This document shows, piece after piece, positions 13,517 to 26,350 of a stretch of 64,000 bases of DNA. The notes beneath the pieces are model-generated. The model did not search any database. It saw only the letters and a program-made list of their open reading frames with translations, and was not told the DNA's origin. Numbering within the stretch: position 1 is the first letter of the stretch; every line of letters begins with the position of its first letter. The stretch covers positions 10,143,338-10,207,337 of the forward strand of contig CM077820.1 in NCBI GenBank assembly GCA_039720395.1, written 5' to 3'. Source of the stretch: Liquidambar formosana (taxonomy: Eukaryota; Streptophyta; Magnoliopsida; Saxifragales; Altingiaceae). The translations under genes were made by a program, and so were the position numbers.

Positions 13517-13910
13517 AATTTTGGTTAACCTCGTTTTGCATCCATCAAATAGAACAAAGCAAGCATAGTGGGTGAAGGAAATATAGAAAAATCCCAAATT
13601 TTGGTTTCAGCTGGGTCATTCTCTCTACATATATATAATGGGGGGCTAGCTTTTTACATAGTTTTTGAGACAATTCATGATGGATGGCCTAGTTCTTGAA
13701 ATTAGTAAGAAAACTAATCGGTGCTTAAACCTTCTGTGGTTGGTCTTTTTTGTCAACCTTTTTGTACAAGCAATCTGTAGTGGTGTTGTTAATGTTGCTG
13801 TAAAAGCTTGGTGTCAGTCCATTCAAATATATGGTGGTACAATCAGTGGAAGTTCTTTATTGAGGCTGAAGCTTTCAGTTAAATCACTTTAAATGCTTGT
13901 CATTGGACTT
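13517..13910 (+). other. Probable 3' untranslated region of the ERL gene
   Basis: The sequence directly follows the TGA at 13514-13516. The open frame at 13665-13892 has no family resemblance and I read it as non-coding. The polyadenylation site was not located. Confidence 0.4.
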
Positions 13911-14821
13911 ACCGCAAAGATTTAGCTGGAAGCGTGATATTATGATTTTTCTGCTCTACTCAGAAAAAGGTTCTCGAGTATTTATGATTAGGGTTATTCA
14001 GAGTATCTTGTACTGAAATATACAGTTGGCATTCATTTGAAACTTACATGGCCTGGGCCTTTGTCATAACTGGCATGCATTTAATTACTTATTTGGCCTT
14101 GGAGAGATTCCTGGTAAGTAGTTTACCCCTATTTTGGAGGGCTGATAGGAGGGGTGTCTTTTTTTAAATTTTTTTTTAACCAACAATAGATGTTCGGTTT
14201 TATTGTTTCGTGGTATCTAATATCTAGATTCCAAACCCACCCCCCTAAAAACGAAGGTAACCTGCATTGGTTAAATGAAGATAAATCCGATTGTAGCTAC
14301 TAGCTAGCTAGCCCATGAGAGTGGGAAGTCATTTGGAAGGAAGATAGTGCCAAATGAAGAAAGTGAGCGCTTGCGGATTGTCATTTGGGTTGGTATAATT
14401 TCTTAGATGATGAACAAAATCCTCCTAGAAAATGAGAAGAGGAAGGAAAAAGTGGGTAATGTAGTTGCTACAAGTCCAGACAAGGGACCGCACCGTCCCT
14501 CAACCAATTACAAGGTTCTTGAGTCCAACAAATTATAAGGTTCTTGAGTCCAACTTGATCTGTAACCATGAATTTATGGAAAGAAAATGCTACTAACACC
14601 CACTTGCATGGCAAATGACGTAGAACATATTTATCCTTTTTTTTTGAAAAAAAACTTTATCATCATTTTTATTTTTTTAATATTAATTGGGATGGTGTAA
14701 AGCCCTAAACCATATCGTTTGTCATAAATTAGTGTGAAAAATTAGTGTATACAATACTACTCTTTATGACTGACTACTCAAGTGATAGGTGGGCCAATAG
14801 AGCAATTTCCATTTTTAGAAT

Positions 14822-15220
14822 GGGAACGGCTGTTGCAACCCCCCATTCTTATAACCCTACCCCTTTCTTTTTGGTTTTTAAGATTTCATGAAAAATATAG
14901 GAGGTTTTTACAAAAACCGGTCGCATGGTCTACTAGCAAACATCATTTTGAACAACTTTGCAGGAGAAAGTTTTTCCAAAATCTATCATTTAGGTAGACT
15001 TTTTGGCAAAAAATGAAATAAAAGCTATAAATGGCTAAAATGTATGTTTAAACGATAGATTTAGGAAAACCTTTCTTCTACAAAGTTGTTCAAAATGATG
15101 TTTTTTAGTGGACATAATGGCCGGTTTTCATAAAAACCTTTTATATTTTACATAAAACCTTAAAAACCTAAAGAATGGGGATGGGGTGATAAGATTGGGG
15201 GGGTTGCAATAGCCGTCCCC
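14822..15220. mobile_element. 399-bp Mutator-type MITE, copy 1
   Basis: The ends are inverted repeats (GGGAACGGCTGTTGCAACC at the left, its near-complement at the right) and continue into C-rich then G-rich blocks. The element is flanked by a perfect 9-bp target duplication, TTTTAGAAT, at 14813-14821 and 15221-15229. A 9-bp duplication is typical of the Mutator superfamily. It has no coding capacity. A second copy of exactly the same length is at 33225-33623. Confidence 0.9.
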
Positions 15221-15649
15221 TTTTAGAATTTTGACAATGCTGCCATTGAAAAGCCATTTATGACTCGTGAAATTTGGTTAAGGATTCCATTAAGAAACCA
15301 TTACAGAAAACAATTTATTGATTTTACCTTTTTAGTTGCATCGAAAGGGAATCTGCTGACAGCTACCCAAACCCCCACCCACCCTATTACTACTACTAAG
15401 CCACAAGTACTGGTAAACAATTTATTAATTTCACTCAGCTCTCCATTTAAAAATAATAGAGTATGACCTCCGATTCAAGTTGTTTGTTTTTTGGTCCAGC
15501 ACCAGGAGAGTAAAAAAAGTGGCCAAAGGCCAAACTTTTTGCTCATATGATCATATCAAAAGCAATTAGGGACAAATTTTATTTCTTTATTTTTTAACAA
15601 TAATGACACTGGTAACAATCTTACTACCACCAAATTACTTGTAAGGATT

Positions 15650-16440
15650 GAGAAATTAGGAATGCTACCCATAAAAGTGGGACGGATGGAATAAAAATAA
15701 AAAAAAAAGGAGGGGTTATTTCCATAGTCTTTTTGGCTTCATCCATAACCCTCTTAATATTTTGAATGACTTTTGAATTGTTTTTGCATAAAAAACTCAA
15801 ATAAAACAACAATACCGAATTTACTCTTATTATATTTGATTTGAATGGAACTAGACATACCCAATTTGCCCAATTGTTAAGCAAATACATTTATTGTGGC
15901 ATTAATATGAATTGGTGAAATTTAATATAGATTTGTTTACATGCACAAGACATTTCATGAGTAGCATGGGTATTCCCTGCACACATAACATCAAAAATTT
16001 GAAAATGAAGTATTGCATCTTGATGATATACACTCACAATGGAGGCTTGACATAAGGTCATTCAAGAATGCCAAAGCTATTCAAAGTAATGAAGATCAAT
16101 TTAAAGGGCTGATTGAAGCTTTTCAATTTAAATACCAAGAATGGCCTCTTGATAAAAAGAAAGCAAATAGAAAGCAGATTTTTCAGCTTATAAATTCACC
16201 AAATCCCCTGTTAAATGAGCCTCATGTTCACTCCCACAAAAGCTGTCCTTCGAGTTCCACAAATAGAAAGGGGAAAAGTTCCTTCATAGAAGCCATTCAA
16301 ATCAAATGAAATAAAGGTAAATTGGGTATTTGAGTTTTGTATGCAAAAGCAACTTAAAAGTCAACTAAAATATTAAGAATGCTATGGATGAAACCAAAAA
16401 GGCCGTGGAAATAATCCCTCCCAAAATAAAAAATTATGTA
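15650..16440 (+). pseudogene. Relic of a MULE/FAR1-like transposase between inverted arms
   Basis: Imperfect inverted arms of roughly 150-180 bases lie near 15700-15870 and 16285-16430, sharing TTTTTGG(C/T)TTCATCC and TTTGATTTGAATGG. Between them, an open frame at 16013-16309 (98 aa) begins LDDIHSQWRLD and contains EAFQFKYQEWPL and LLNEPHVHSHK. From memory, these resemble the C-terminal part of plant MULE/FAR1-like transposases just past the catalytic region. The DDE core, SWIM finger and an initiating exon are absent, so this is a deletion derivative and not a working gene. Confidence 0.45.
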
Positions 16441-16599
16441 GATTGCTACGTAACAATTGAATACATATCAAATCCAAAGAAAAATTTTTCGAAATGATTA
16501 TATAGTCATTTCCGTGGCTCAAACTTACATCTTCACACTTGGTAGCTGAAGACTTTTGGCAAAGATATAGGGAACAAATCAATCAACATGTACGCTTCT

Positions 16600-17340
16600 A
16601 GGCTTCTAGCCACTAGAGCAATATAAAAAAATGACAACTTTTCATCATATGGCCAAAACCCTCATCTTTGTTAATATAATGATGATACCTCGTCTTGATA
16701 TTAAAGCGAAAGTGAAAAAATGCTCTCAAAGAATGCTCCCTTGTCATCCACATTCGGCTCACTAATAGTCACTATGTTATCATGTCCTGAAGACTGAAGT
16801 GTATATATCTAGTCTTGCATTTCAAAGTCTTCTTACTCAACCATCTCAATATCCTCGTCTCATGGTGCATCGAGAACCCTTGTAAAATACAGCCCAAAGG
16901 CAAAAAAAAAAAAAAAAAACACAAAAACAAAAAAGATAGATGCTTAAAGGAGGTATAAAATATTCATACCTCATGCTTTATCACTCTGTTGTTTGTAGAT
17001 CTCCCCAGTAACTTCTTGACAAATAAATTGAGAAACCCTAATTGATTGTTTGGAAATTTAAAATGGCTATACAATGCTGGCCTTTCTATCTTTTTATTAA
17101 TGGATGACTATTGTTCCCTTATAAATAATCATTATTTCCTTTGGCTACAACAGATATAACACAAAACATTGGCTCTCATGTGTAAACCCCATTTTGTAGG
17201 TAAGGGCAGGCTTCCACAGAACTCCACCCAAAAAAATTGAGAGACCTTTTACATACTCAAGCTTTATAGGATGTAATCATTGATTAAAGAGAGAAATTTA
17301 CCTATCCCAGATAAAACTAACCAAACCAATTGAACAGTAC
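16600..17340. other. Sequence downstream of the TPXL gene, unassigned
   Basis: No gene is recognised. On the - strand near 16690-16790 a short open stretch encoding SGHDNIVTISEPNVDDKG is preceded by an acceptor-like TTCAG. It may be a stray exon or chance, and I could not connect it to neighbouring exons. Confidence 0.25.
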
Positions 17341-17369
17341 CGATCAAGATACTTTGTGCTCTTCAATGC

Positions 17370-17388
17370 TCAGCGGATGTCCAAGCTC
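17370..17388 (-). pseudogene. Relic last coding exon of the TPXL gene
   Basis: After an acceptor (TGAATGCACAG) the - strand reads G AGC TTG GAC ATC CGC TGA. Joined to the donor at the end of exon 16 (18271) it yields NINRSLDIR and a stop. That matches the C-terminal style I recall for TPXL2/TPXL3 proteins. The TAA at 18287-18285 now stops translation before this exon, so it would be transcribed as 3' untranslated sequence. Confidence 0.55.
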
Positions 17389-17810
17389 CTGTGCATTCAA
17401 ATGTCAGCTTAAATAATCCAAGGTTTCAAGAAGAGAATTCGTTAGAGTATAAGAATATTAGTCCTTTTGCTTCCCACAACATTTTGAGGCACAAATCCAT
17501 CCCCTAGAAATGGAGCCATTACATAACATGGAGGCATCATTTCACAAAGTTATGAAAAGGATACTTGATATGCAATACATATAAACTCATTAGCAACCAG
17601 CGTAACAGAACTCAACTATCACAAATCCATAAAGGATCCAAGGATGCCTCCCACATTTTTGTACCCTACTACTTCTGGCATTTTTCCTTCATTATCAATT
17701 GGAGATATTGTACAACTTTATCTTAGTCACTGGCAGGTTTTACAAAGAGATCAGATACATATACAGGGCGTTAATCAAGTGCGGGATGTCCCGAATGGTC
17801 TGCACTTGAT

Positions 17811-18128
17811 CCTTTTAATATCAAGTGCACCTCCGAAACTCTACCTGTGACTTGTATTTTGCGAAACTAAATGTTGGATTATATCTGCTTCATATATAGG
17901 TCATGCATGCCAAAATCAAGTTGATCTGAGATCAAGAACTGCTTCATCCATAAACGTCCATAAATGAGCGATTAGAGTTGCTTCATTGAATCAACTTGAT
18001 TTTTGGCATGCATGAACTACATATGAAGCAGATATAATCCAAAGGTTGGTTTCGCAAAATATGAGTCATAGTAGAGTTTTGGAGTGCATAAATGCAAAGT
18101 TGCATCAAAAGCACCTGATATTAAAAGG
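17811..18128. mobile_element. Foldback MITE inside the terminal TPXL intron
   Basis: Long inverted arms begin CCTTTTAATATCA at the left and end TGATATTAAAAGG at the right, and keep pairing through TTTTGCGAAAC, GGATTATATCTGCTTCATAT and CATGCATGCCAAAA. The two arms cover nearly all of the 318 bases, so the RNA would fold into one long hairpin. A separate 9-bp hairpin stem (ATCAAGTGC / GCACTTGAT) abuts it at 17774-17810. No clear target duplication was found. Confidence 0.7.
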
Positions 18129-18284
18129 GTTATATATATATATGGCTAGATCATGTTAAAATTTCTCAAGAAACATAAAATAGAGCAGCAAGCATAGTGT
18201 TTAACTTGGGATATTAATGAAAAAGAACGATCAACTTCAAAATTGCAATGCATTCAAATTTGGTGCTTACCTATTAATGTTGGA

Positions 18285-21200
18285 TTAAGATACAATTTCA
18301 GGGATCATCCAATCACTCCCACATTGATTCTGCTTCCCCCAAGACCTTTGGGGTTTGTCTTTGACCCCATTTGTCATCTATAATTAGAGTTTATGAGATT
18401 ATGAGCTCCGCATAATTACAAGGAGTAAAAGTAACACCAAAATGATTCTAATCTCAAATACTACTTTCATTACTTATTTTAAAAATTCAAAAATCATCAA
18501 TAGTAGAGTTAACATACCCCATGTTGTTGATTGAAGGAAACTGGTGCATTCTCTTTTGAACCCTTTAATCAAACAATGAGGCACTCATGTTAATATATAG
18601 TTAGAAGAAAATAGACTTTTAGTTCGACTATACAAGGGTTCAAAATAACTAACCCCAGTGGACAAAGGTGGTTTGGGATGAGCTACGGCATTTGTCTTGG
18701 CTTCAGATGTCAGGGAGAGCTGGCAATTTCAATTTTTTTTCTTTTAAAAAAAAGGTGTATATTCATACAAAGCTTACGATATTGATCAAATACTTCATGT
18801 GTCTGCCGACAGCAAAAGTGAGACTGGAAATCCACTCAAAGAAAAATAAAAATTGATTGCAGAAGACTCAATTTATATCCTACCTTATTAAATAATTCTA
18901 TCGGTGGATTATGTGAAAACCTTTCATCAGTTGGAAACTTGAATTCCTGTGGTAGAAGTGGAAGTATGGTATTAACAAAGAAACTGTCACAAATGATCAC
19001 CCAATTATACAAACAACCAAGCATTAAAAACCTATCAATAAATTACCAATGGAATTGTGGCTTCCTGTTTGATATTCCGGAAGGCAGCAAGTTCTCCTCT
19101 ACTTGAAAGTATCTGTACCAAAGACTACGGCTAAAAATATGGTAACCACTGATAGTAAAAATTCAATAAGAAGGCCAGTGCATTTTGATAATTTATTACC
19201 TTCTTATTAAAAGGGCGAGCTTTGAATTTTTGAACTGTATCACATTTCTCTTGATTCAAAGCTGCAGCAGAGTTTGGCCTAAGTAGGAGAGGTTTAACCA
19301 GGTAAGAAAGCAACTAGGAACGAGAAAGAGGAAGTGGAATGTACTACTCAATCAGCTTATGAAGTAAAAAAATTAACCATGTAAGTGTTCACTACATGAG
19401 AAAAGGAAATTTTGAAAATCAGACAAGATGGAGGCTCTAAAGAACTAAAGAAGAAAACTGAAGAATAAAGCAATACAAGGGACAGTAAAACTATTCCTGA
19501 ATATGAGAATAAGAACAAGAGACATTAGAGAATAAATGATTGATTACGTATTCAACCTTAATATAGAAAAAATTTGAAAATTCAGATACTCTTACCTTTT
19601 GGAGTCCATTGTTCCATTTTGTGATCTGGAATTAGAATCAGGTCTGGTCACAACCTGACATGGGAAAAAAAACTTTGAGCTTCCAACAAGTGAAACATAA
19701 GCAAGATGAGTTACCATAACAAAATAATGCAAAAACATTCTTCGCATAACAGGTATGAATGTGATAAATAAATAGTATTTCAACGACCTACATTATCCAC
19801 TGTGTGTTGCATAGCCCTCTCTGATGTCTTCAAGTGAAACTCCTAAGAACCAATGATATAAAGAGGAAAATTTAATCAAATATTTTACGCAACAAACTTG
19901 TTCCTCTTAAGAAACCATGCCATGACTCTTCAAACAGAGCACTTGTTAAATGGACAAGAAAAATGACATGTTCAAACTATTTACTTGAAACTCAGGCAAT
20001 TGTGGTGTGCTCTTTTTTGGAGGGGGCAAGGAAGGAGCCTCAAGAATCTGCCAAGCCCAAAAGACAAATCTAAGGAGATCAAATATTTTATATACAAATA
20101 TCAGCCACTTCTTTCAAATACTATAGTTCCCACAAAACTCAAGGAGACTCATTATAATTAACTGCAAGTACCAACTTTTCTGTTCAAGGGGCGTGCTTTA
20201 AAGCTACAAGCATTTAATTTTGTATCTCCAGAATTTGCATTATTCTTGGGCCTGAAATTCACAACATACAACATGTGCTTCCCATTAGACAAAGTTTATA
20301 TTCCTGCCTCAAAATGTTCAATAAAAATTATCAACATAATCTCATAAGCCAGTGTACCTATGTCTTTGGGCCCTATGTGCTGTTTTCAAGTCAGGTTCTC
20401 TAGGAATGGTAACTTTCGATCTAACGCATGCTGAATTCATATCTAACTGTCCCACCTACAAAACATCACAAAAATTGCCCAAAAGATTTCTTGATATATG
20501 ATGTGTTGAACAAAACATGGTAATCAGCAGCAGAACTGATAACTAGAATATGAAGTAAATGGAAATCACCAGACCAGAGTATACTTATAAGGAAAGTATC
20601 TTACCTTTTTTGAAACCTTGTGTACAAAAAGAGTGTGGTGCTTCAAATGAGCAACCTGTCTTGCAAAACAAAAAGTTATTCTTGGATAATTTGTTTGAAA
20701 GATTGACAATAACCACTGGAATTTAGCTATAACATAATTCTAATACAGATGGCAAGACAGCATTACCAACTCATATATGCATACTTGCATTCAGTCAAGC
20801 CTTGAATTAAAAATAGATCTATGTGACATAGAATTCGGTCCAAAGCCAAATAAAGCACAACACATGTTCCACATATTGCAATATTGCACAATTAATGGAA
20901 TGGATGTAACAACAAAATGAAATAAAAAGTACAAAAAGGAGCCGCTATTATAGCATATTCATGTTGCAGATTATACCCTTTTTTCCAGCCCTAACTGTTT
21001 CTTACTCCTAAAACCCAAGGAAGATCAACAGATAAAGATCCATTTAAACCTTTTATCAATTTTCAGTTTTCAGAAATGATTGCAGCTGCTTCCATTCAGT
21101 AATTGATGTACAGAAGTCTTCAAACCAAAATGCATACATTTTATGTATTAGTAAAACCTCAGTTTGCAGACAAAGTTTACATTCACAATTTTTATACCAA

Positions 21201-24200
21201 GGCTCATGACAACCTTAACATGTAATAAACAAATCAAAGGCACCAATGCATGGGGGAAAAAGATATTTACTGTACCTTACGCAAGAAACCACTCTCCAGC
21301 TTTTGTCTTTTCGTAGCTTGGCTCTCAATCACCAAAGGATTATGTGAACTTTTCTCATCAAATTTAACAAATGGCTTCTGAAATCTAACAGTTGAGAATG
21401 ACCAAATAAATAAAGGAAAGAAAGGTAATATTTAAAAAAAATGGTACACTTGGAAGAAGCTAAGTACTGGATCCAATACCAGTATTGTAGAAAAATTCAA
21501 AGTTAGAAAATATTTAACACCTCCTCTGAAATCGGCTAGAATAAACTTCTTGGTATTGATTTTGCTTGGCCAAGTAACTCGCTGTTGGTTTCATTAAAGT
21601 TGAACTCCTTGAAGATGACCTAACCAGGGACTTTGCTTTAGCTTTTGCAGTATCTTGAGCCATGTGATTATGAGAATTTAATCCTGAAAAGTGTGAATTG
21701 GTAAATAGTTACATGAATTTAAAGAAAAGGGAAAAACACAAAGGAAGCATTATCAGGCTTGACTCATACGAATTCTTGCTGAAGCTCATGTAATCTTGTT
21801 TTATACAGATGAAAATGGGCCCCTTGAGATAGATTGTAAGCCCCCTCTCTAGCACCTTAGGTTTTTAGATGAGATGGTAAGTTAACAGGTCCCATAACAA
21901 TTAGCCACAATTCATTCATTCTAATGCACATCTTTGAAGTAAATAACTTAGACATTTTTGTATGTATCTAAACTTCTGTTAAAACGTGGACAGGCACTAG
22001 TGTCATGTTGATAAGTATCCAACACACCAACTTTATACAGGGAAAAGCATCTTACATATGAAATGGGCATTATTATAAATTATCATCGATTTTGCACTGA
22101 TCAAGAACCACCAAGTAGAATTTCCTATGGACACAAACCTCGCAATTGCCCTGGTATTTCTGGATACCATGACATTTTATTTATCTCTAAGAATGGTGGA
22201 TATATTTCGATTGCTTTCTGTTGATGTTATAGCATTTTATAAGAAATAGTAAGACTCAGTGTCCTCAAGAAAAAAGTAAAAATCTAACAGTATGAATAAT
22301 GTAATATTCTTGACAGAAGATGTAATATCAATAGCTCAATAGGATGTAACCTGAATCACATCTCCAAGCTAAACAATAACAACTTTCTTGGCTATCTCTT
22401 CAGAGCAATAAATATGGTCTACCAACAAAAGCTACTTAGAAAAGTTTTACTCACCCATTTTTTGTATCATATAACCCAGCTGTCTCCTCCTAAACAAAAT
22501 CTGTTGTTTGTATCATACTTCCTAGTTATCTCCTCCTAAAGAAACCCCAGGCGACTTAATGCTATTCCAAAGTTGTACTTTGCTTTATGCCTTTATCTCT
22601 CTCCCAAAATTTCTTTTAGAAGAACTCATGTCATTGCTTACTCATCTTACTTTCCTTCTTGATTCCATAACTGCCCACTCTAATCCTTCTTTATTTGGTG
22701 AAAACGAAAGGATTGGCCAATGCAGTTCTCCCATCTCTCCATCATCTCTCCAATCTTCCTATTATTGCTTGGTTCAAGTCATCCAGCCTCCCTCGAGTAA
22801 GAGTGTTCCATTTCTTGTTTGAAGAAAATCTCCACTCCGGAAGATTTAAAGGCTATATGCCTTATCTAGTTAATTGTTTTTGCATTTTTAATGGAAAAAC
22901 CTCGGTTCTCCTACCTCCAATAAAAGAGGAAAAGAAAGAGACTTGCATATGCAGAATGGATGCTAAGAGTAGAGACAATGAATACTAACAGAGATACTAG
23001 GGCAAAACAATGTATATGGCCTTTAAAAACATACTTTTGTGTATGGATCAGCATCAAGATAGTCACTAGTGAGTGGAGCTTAGCCACATCAGCTCTTTTG
23101 GAAACTGTTGGATCTGGAGGATATGATGGCACTTAAAAATCGTGTAAAAAATTGTGTCCCCCAATCCTAACGATGTATATATATATATATAAGATGTGTG
23201 TGAGTGTGTGTGTGTGTGTTAATATATGTATTTACATACTTTTGAATATATGTACGTCTGCGTACGTAGGTACTTGCGTATTTATAAGTATACGTATATG
23301 TATTATCAAAGCGTAATATTGAATGTAAAAACGTTGTCATTAGAAACAGAAATCAATCACATTATCAGGAAGATACAATAATAACTACATAAAGTAAACA
23401 TAACAGACTGTACCTCTGTAATTTCCATCTAATTCAGACATTTCAGGGCCCATGCTATTATCTGAGTCATTGCTGATATAATTCATTTTCTCTCCATCTT
23501 TAGAATTCTGAGACGTTTCGGAATTTTCAAGAGGAACGTCTATACTCCAATGCAACTTTATTACAAAAGCTAAAAAAAAATTAAAATTTTAAAAAATTAG
23601 AGGCAGAGTAAAATTAAAATTAAGTAGACAATATAACTGAAAATGAGCGAAAAATGAAAAAATGCCAACTTGGGAACTGTTGTACTTCCAAGTATTCCCA
23701 AAGCAGCAAAAAGGAAAAAAAGAGCAATCAATAGAGAAAGATATCATAAAGCCGCTTTTTATGAAAACATAGTGAACTTTTCCAAAGCTTACCTTGTAGT
23801 AAAAGAATCAGGCAGAAAAACGACACATACCAATTTGACTTTGTAATCACATATATACATATATATGGATTCAAATTGAAGAATAACATAAAGGGAAAAA
23901 CATTTTTTTTTTTTTAAAGATTTTTCTTTAAAAATAACTCATTTTTCATAGAACATTACAATAATGTTCTCAGTTTCTGTTTTCTATTTTCTGTTTAAGA
24001 AATATAAAACCACTGAAAACAACATGTTTTCGAAATTTCTCATCTGAAAATGCGTTTCAGGGACCAGTTTTCAGAGTACATGGCCACACAAGCCCTAATC
24101 TTTCTACTCCCACTCTATGTTCTGAACCATTCCAATGTTCTTATCAGGGCTTAAGGCCACCACAAAATCCTTCTGTCAGTTCAACAAATGAGCCCAAATT

Positions 24201-24480
24201 CAACTACATTACTCACACAACATATATTCATTCTAAATTCTATGTAAGCAACACACATGGGCCTAAATAAACGGTATGGAAAACGATCAATTGTTCTTGA
24301 ATGCTTACGTGAAGGCGGATAACTGCCGGCGGATTCAAACCAGCTTTCAGCTTCTTGAGCCTCCAAATACGATTCTGGTCGTGCGAAATCGAAGTAGCGA
24401 GCTGCATCAAATTCGTAATCAAGGTCGATTCTTTGATCCAGAAACCTCGATTTCATGGCGTCTTCCATTACTTCATCCAT
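18285..24480 (-). CDS. TPX2-like microtubule and Aurora-kinase cofactor (TPXL2/TPXL3 type)
   Basis: Family members bind microtubules and activate plant alpha-Aurora kinases on the spindle. Exons 5' to 3' on -: 24480-24309, 23539-23414, 21683-21521, 21384-21276, 20655-20605, 20455-20358, 20251-20176, 20047-19985, 19842-19792, 19654-19596, 19278-19200, 19112-19047, 18946-18884, 18719-18654, 18562-18518, 18377-18285. They join in frame to 459 aa, shorter than full TPX2 and close to TPXL2/3. Seen: N-terminal Aurora-binding-like YEFDAARYFDF and AESWFESAGSYPPS; STLMKPTASYLAKQN; KVTIPREPDLKTAHRAQR; FKARPLNRKILEAPSLP; then the TPX2 domain with FKARPFNKKIL, ELAAFRNIKQEATIPL and EFKFPTDERF. An in-frame ATG at 24537 would add 19 residues. 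Exon 16 appears to end early; see the relic exon at 17370-17388. Confidence 0.88.
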
Positions 24481-25033
24481 GTCTCCCTCTCTCTGTCTCT
24501 GTACAATGCCGGTTCCTATGAACCAATCTTCAGGCAAAATTCACCCATTAATTTCTTGGTTTTCTCTCTCTTATTTCGCCCGCTCCTCTTCTATCTCTCT
24601 GATCGTTTATCGGCAAAATGAGAAACAAAGCTCTCTTTTTTTTTTTTTGGCTTCAGCCTAAGATACCACACGACAACGCCATTGACTTCTTGATTCTCTC
24701 TCTATATATATACAAATTTTCTAGGGAAAAATGCGATAGAAAGCTCTGTTTTTTATATTTCTTCAGGGGAAGAAGAAACTAGAGACTGCCATTGAAACCT
24801 ACATTTCTCTCTCTACTTCCTCTCTCTACAGTTCGATTGGGAGAGGAGAGAGTGAGAGAGAGAGAAAAGAAGTAGCGGTATTTGGTGTCTGAAACCCTAA
24901 TTCTCTGGGGTGAAAATGGAAGAGGATTAATTCTCGCAGGGAACGGCGAGAATTTCGTTGGATTGCATGAAAACAGTGGAAGGAAACGAAACGAGTAGAG
25001 AGAGTAACAACGACAAGTAAAGGGCAGAGAGGT

Positions 25034-25043
25034 CTTTTTATAG
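25034..25043 (-). promoter_or_regulatory. Probable TATA box of the TPXL gene
   Basis: On the - strand the sequence reads GGCTATAAAAAGACC, a good TATA match about 555 bases upstream of the ATG at 24480. That would give a long leader, possibly with a leader intron. GA/CT-rich sequence typical of plant leaders lies between (24815-24870). Confidence 0.5.
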
Positions 25044-25154
25044 CCGCTGATCCGAAATTTGAATTTATACCCAAACCGGACCACTATCCTCTGCCGCTCG
25101 GGTGCCCCTTACTTCTCTGGTCCACAACATTAATCAGACTCACTAAAGTGGGGT

Positions 25155-25372
25155 TCTCTTGGGTCTATTTGGAAAGCTAAAAAATCAGATTAGCTTTACT
25201 TTTTCACCATTATTCATTCAGTTTTAAAAAATGAATAGACTTGCAGTAAAATTGTATTTATACCATATTTTTCAGCAAAATAGGATAGTAGAAAAAATAA
25301 ATTTACCAAACAATATAAAATCAAAACTAACTTTTCAGACAATCGGCTTTTTAAATTTTCCAAATAGCCTCT
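25155..25372. mobile_element. Candidate TIR MITE upstream of the TPXL gene
   Basis: Left end GTCTATTTGGAAAGC and right end, read on -, GGCTATTTGGAAAAT pair over about 40 bases with mismatches. The interior is AT-rich and non-coding. Flanks are similar (TCTCTT / TCTTTAT) but give no perfect target duplication, so boundaries are approximate. Confidence 0.4.
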
Positions 25373-25984
25373 TTATGTTAATCCATGACCAAATCATATA
25401 ATAATAGAACTACACTAATCCAACCCATGCAAGGTTCGTGTTGTTTTGATTTGTATAAAATATTTTCAATCGTTTACTATAACGAAATATGAAAGTCTAC
25501 TTCAACAAATTGATTTGCCATTAAACTGATCCTTGAAGATGAACGAGACTACTTACCAATTCTGTTCGTCTAATAATTAAGATGTCGAGATTCAATCCTA
25601 AGACCTACAATACATGAGTCACGATCACTCACCATCTAGCAAATTCTGTAAAAGTAAAGTTTGTGTATCATCAAGTACCCTCTTCTTGGCTTATCCAAAA
25701 AAAACCAAAAAAGGTTCCCCTCAAAGTAAACTCAGTTTGATTCATTTTCATCCCATAATTATAACCAAGCATTTTGGACAAAGAAAATGGCAAAAAAGTA
25801 TTGGAGAGGACAAAGGAAATCCCAAAAATGCTTTGGAAAAAAACATGACGGGAAATCATATAGCTAATCACATTTGATTAAATGAGGCTTTTTGCATCTA
25901 AGACCGACATTATGATGTGACCAAATCTTTACTGAGGATTTAGGCTGTAAACCCAATTTGGTGAGACAGGGGAGGGGGGGGGAG

Positions 25985-26350
25985 CGGTTGGCTATTACCA
26001 TACTGTGAGTCTCACAAAGTTTACATTTTTTAAGGTTTTATGAAAAATATAAAATGTTTTTATGAAACTAGTCGCGTAATTTATTAAAAAACATCATTCT
26101 GAATAACTTTGTTCTCTTTACAAAATATGATGTTTAAGTGAAATTTTGGATCATTTTTCATAAAACATTTTGTAAAAGTGAAACAAAGATTGAAAATAGT
26201 AAAAAAAAAATCCACTAAAATAACATATTTTGAAAATTTTATTTTACAAAATTATTCAAAACGATGTTTTTTTTATTGAAAAACATGATTAGTTTTCGTA
26301 AAAATCTTATATTTTTCTATAAAACTTTTAAAAGATATAAATTAAGTGTA
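25985..26350. mobile_element. Degenerate relative of the 399-bp Mutator-type MITE
   Basis: Internal landmarks of the MITE family occur in order: GTTTTATGAAAAATATAAAA, AAACATCATT, CAAAATTATTCAAAACGATG and a final TTTTCGTAAAAATCTTATAT. The termini have decayed (left GGGGAGCGGTTGGCTATT) and no target duplication is visible, so this is an older or deleted copy. Confidence 0.45.

Noticed and set aside
22559..22988. Overlapping + strand frames in TPXL intron 2
   Set aside because: Frames of 87 and 97 codons with no known domain; the interval behaves as intron of the - strand gene.
24481..25084. Several frames of 80-118 codons on both strands upstream of the TPXL start
   Set aside because: They lie in CT/GA-rich leader sequence or overlap exon 1 on the opposite strand.
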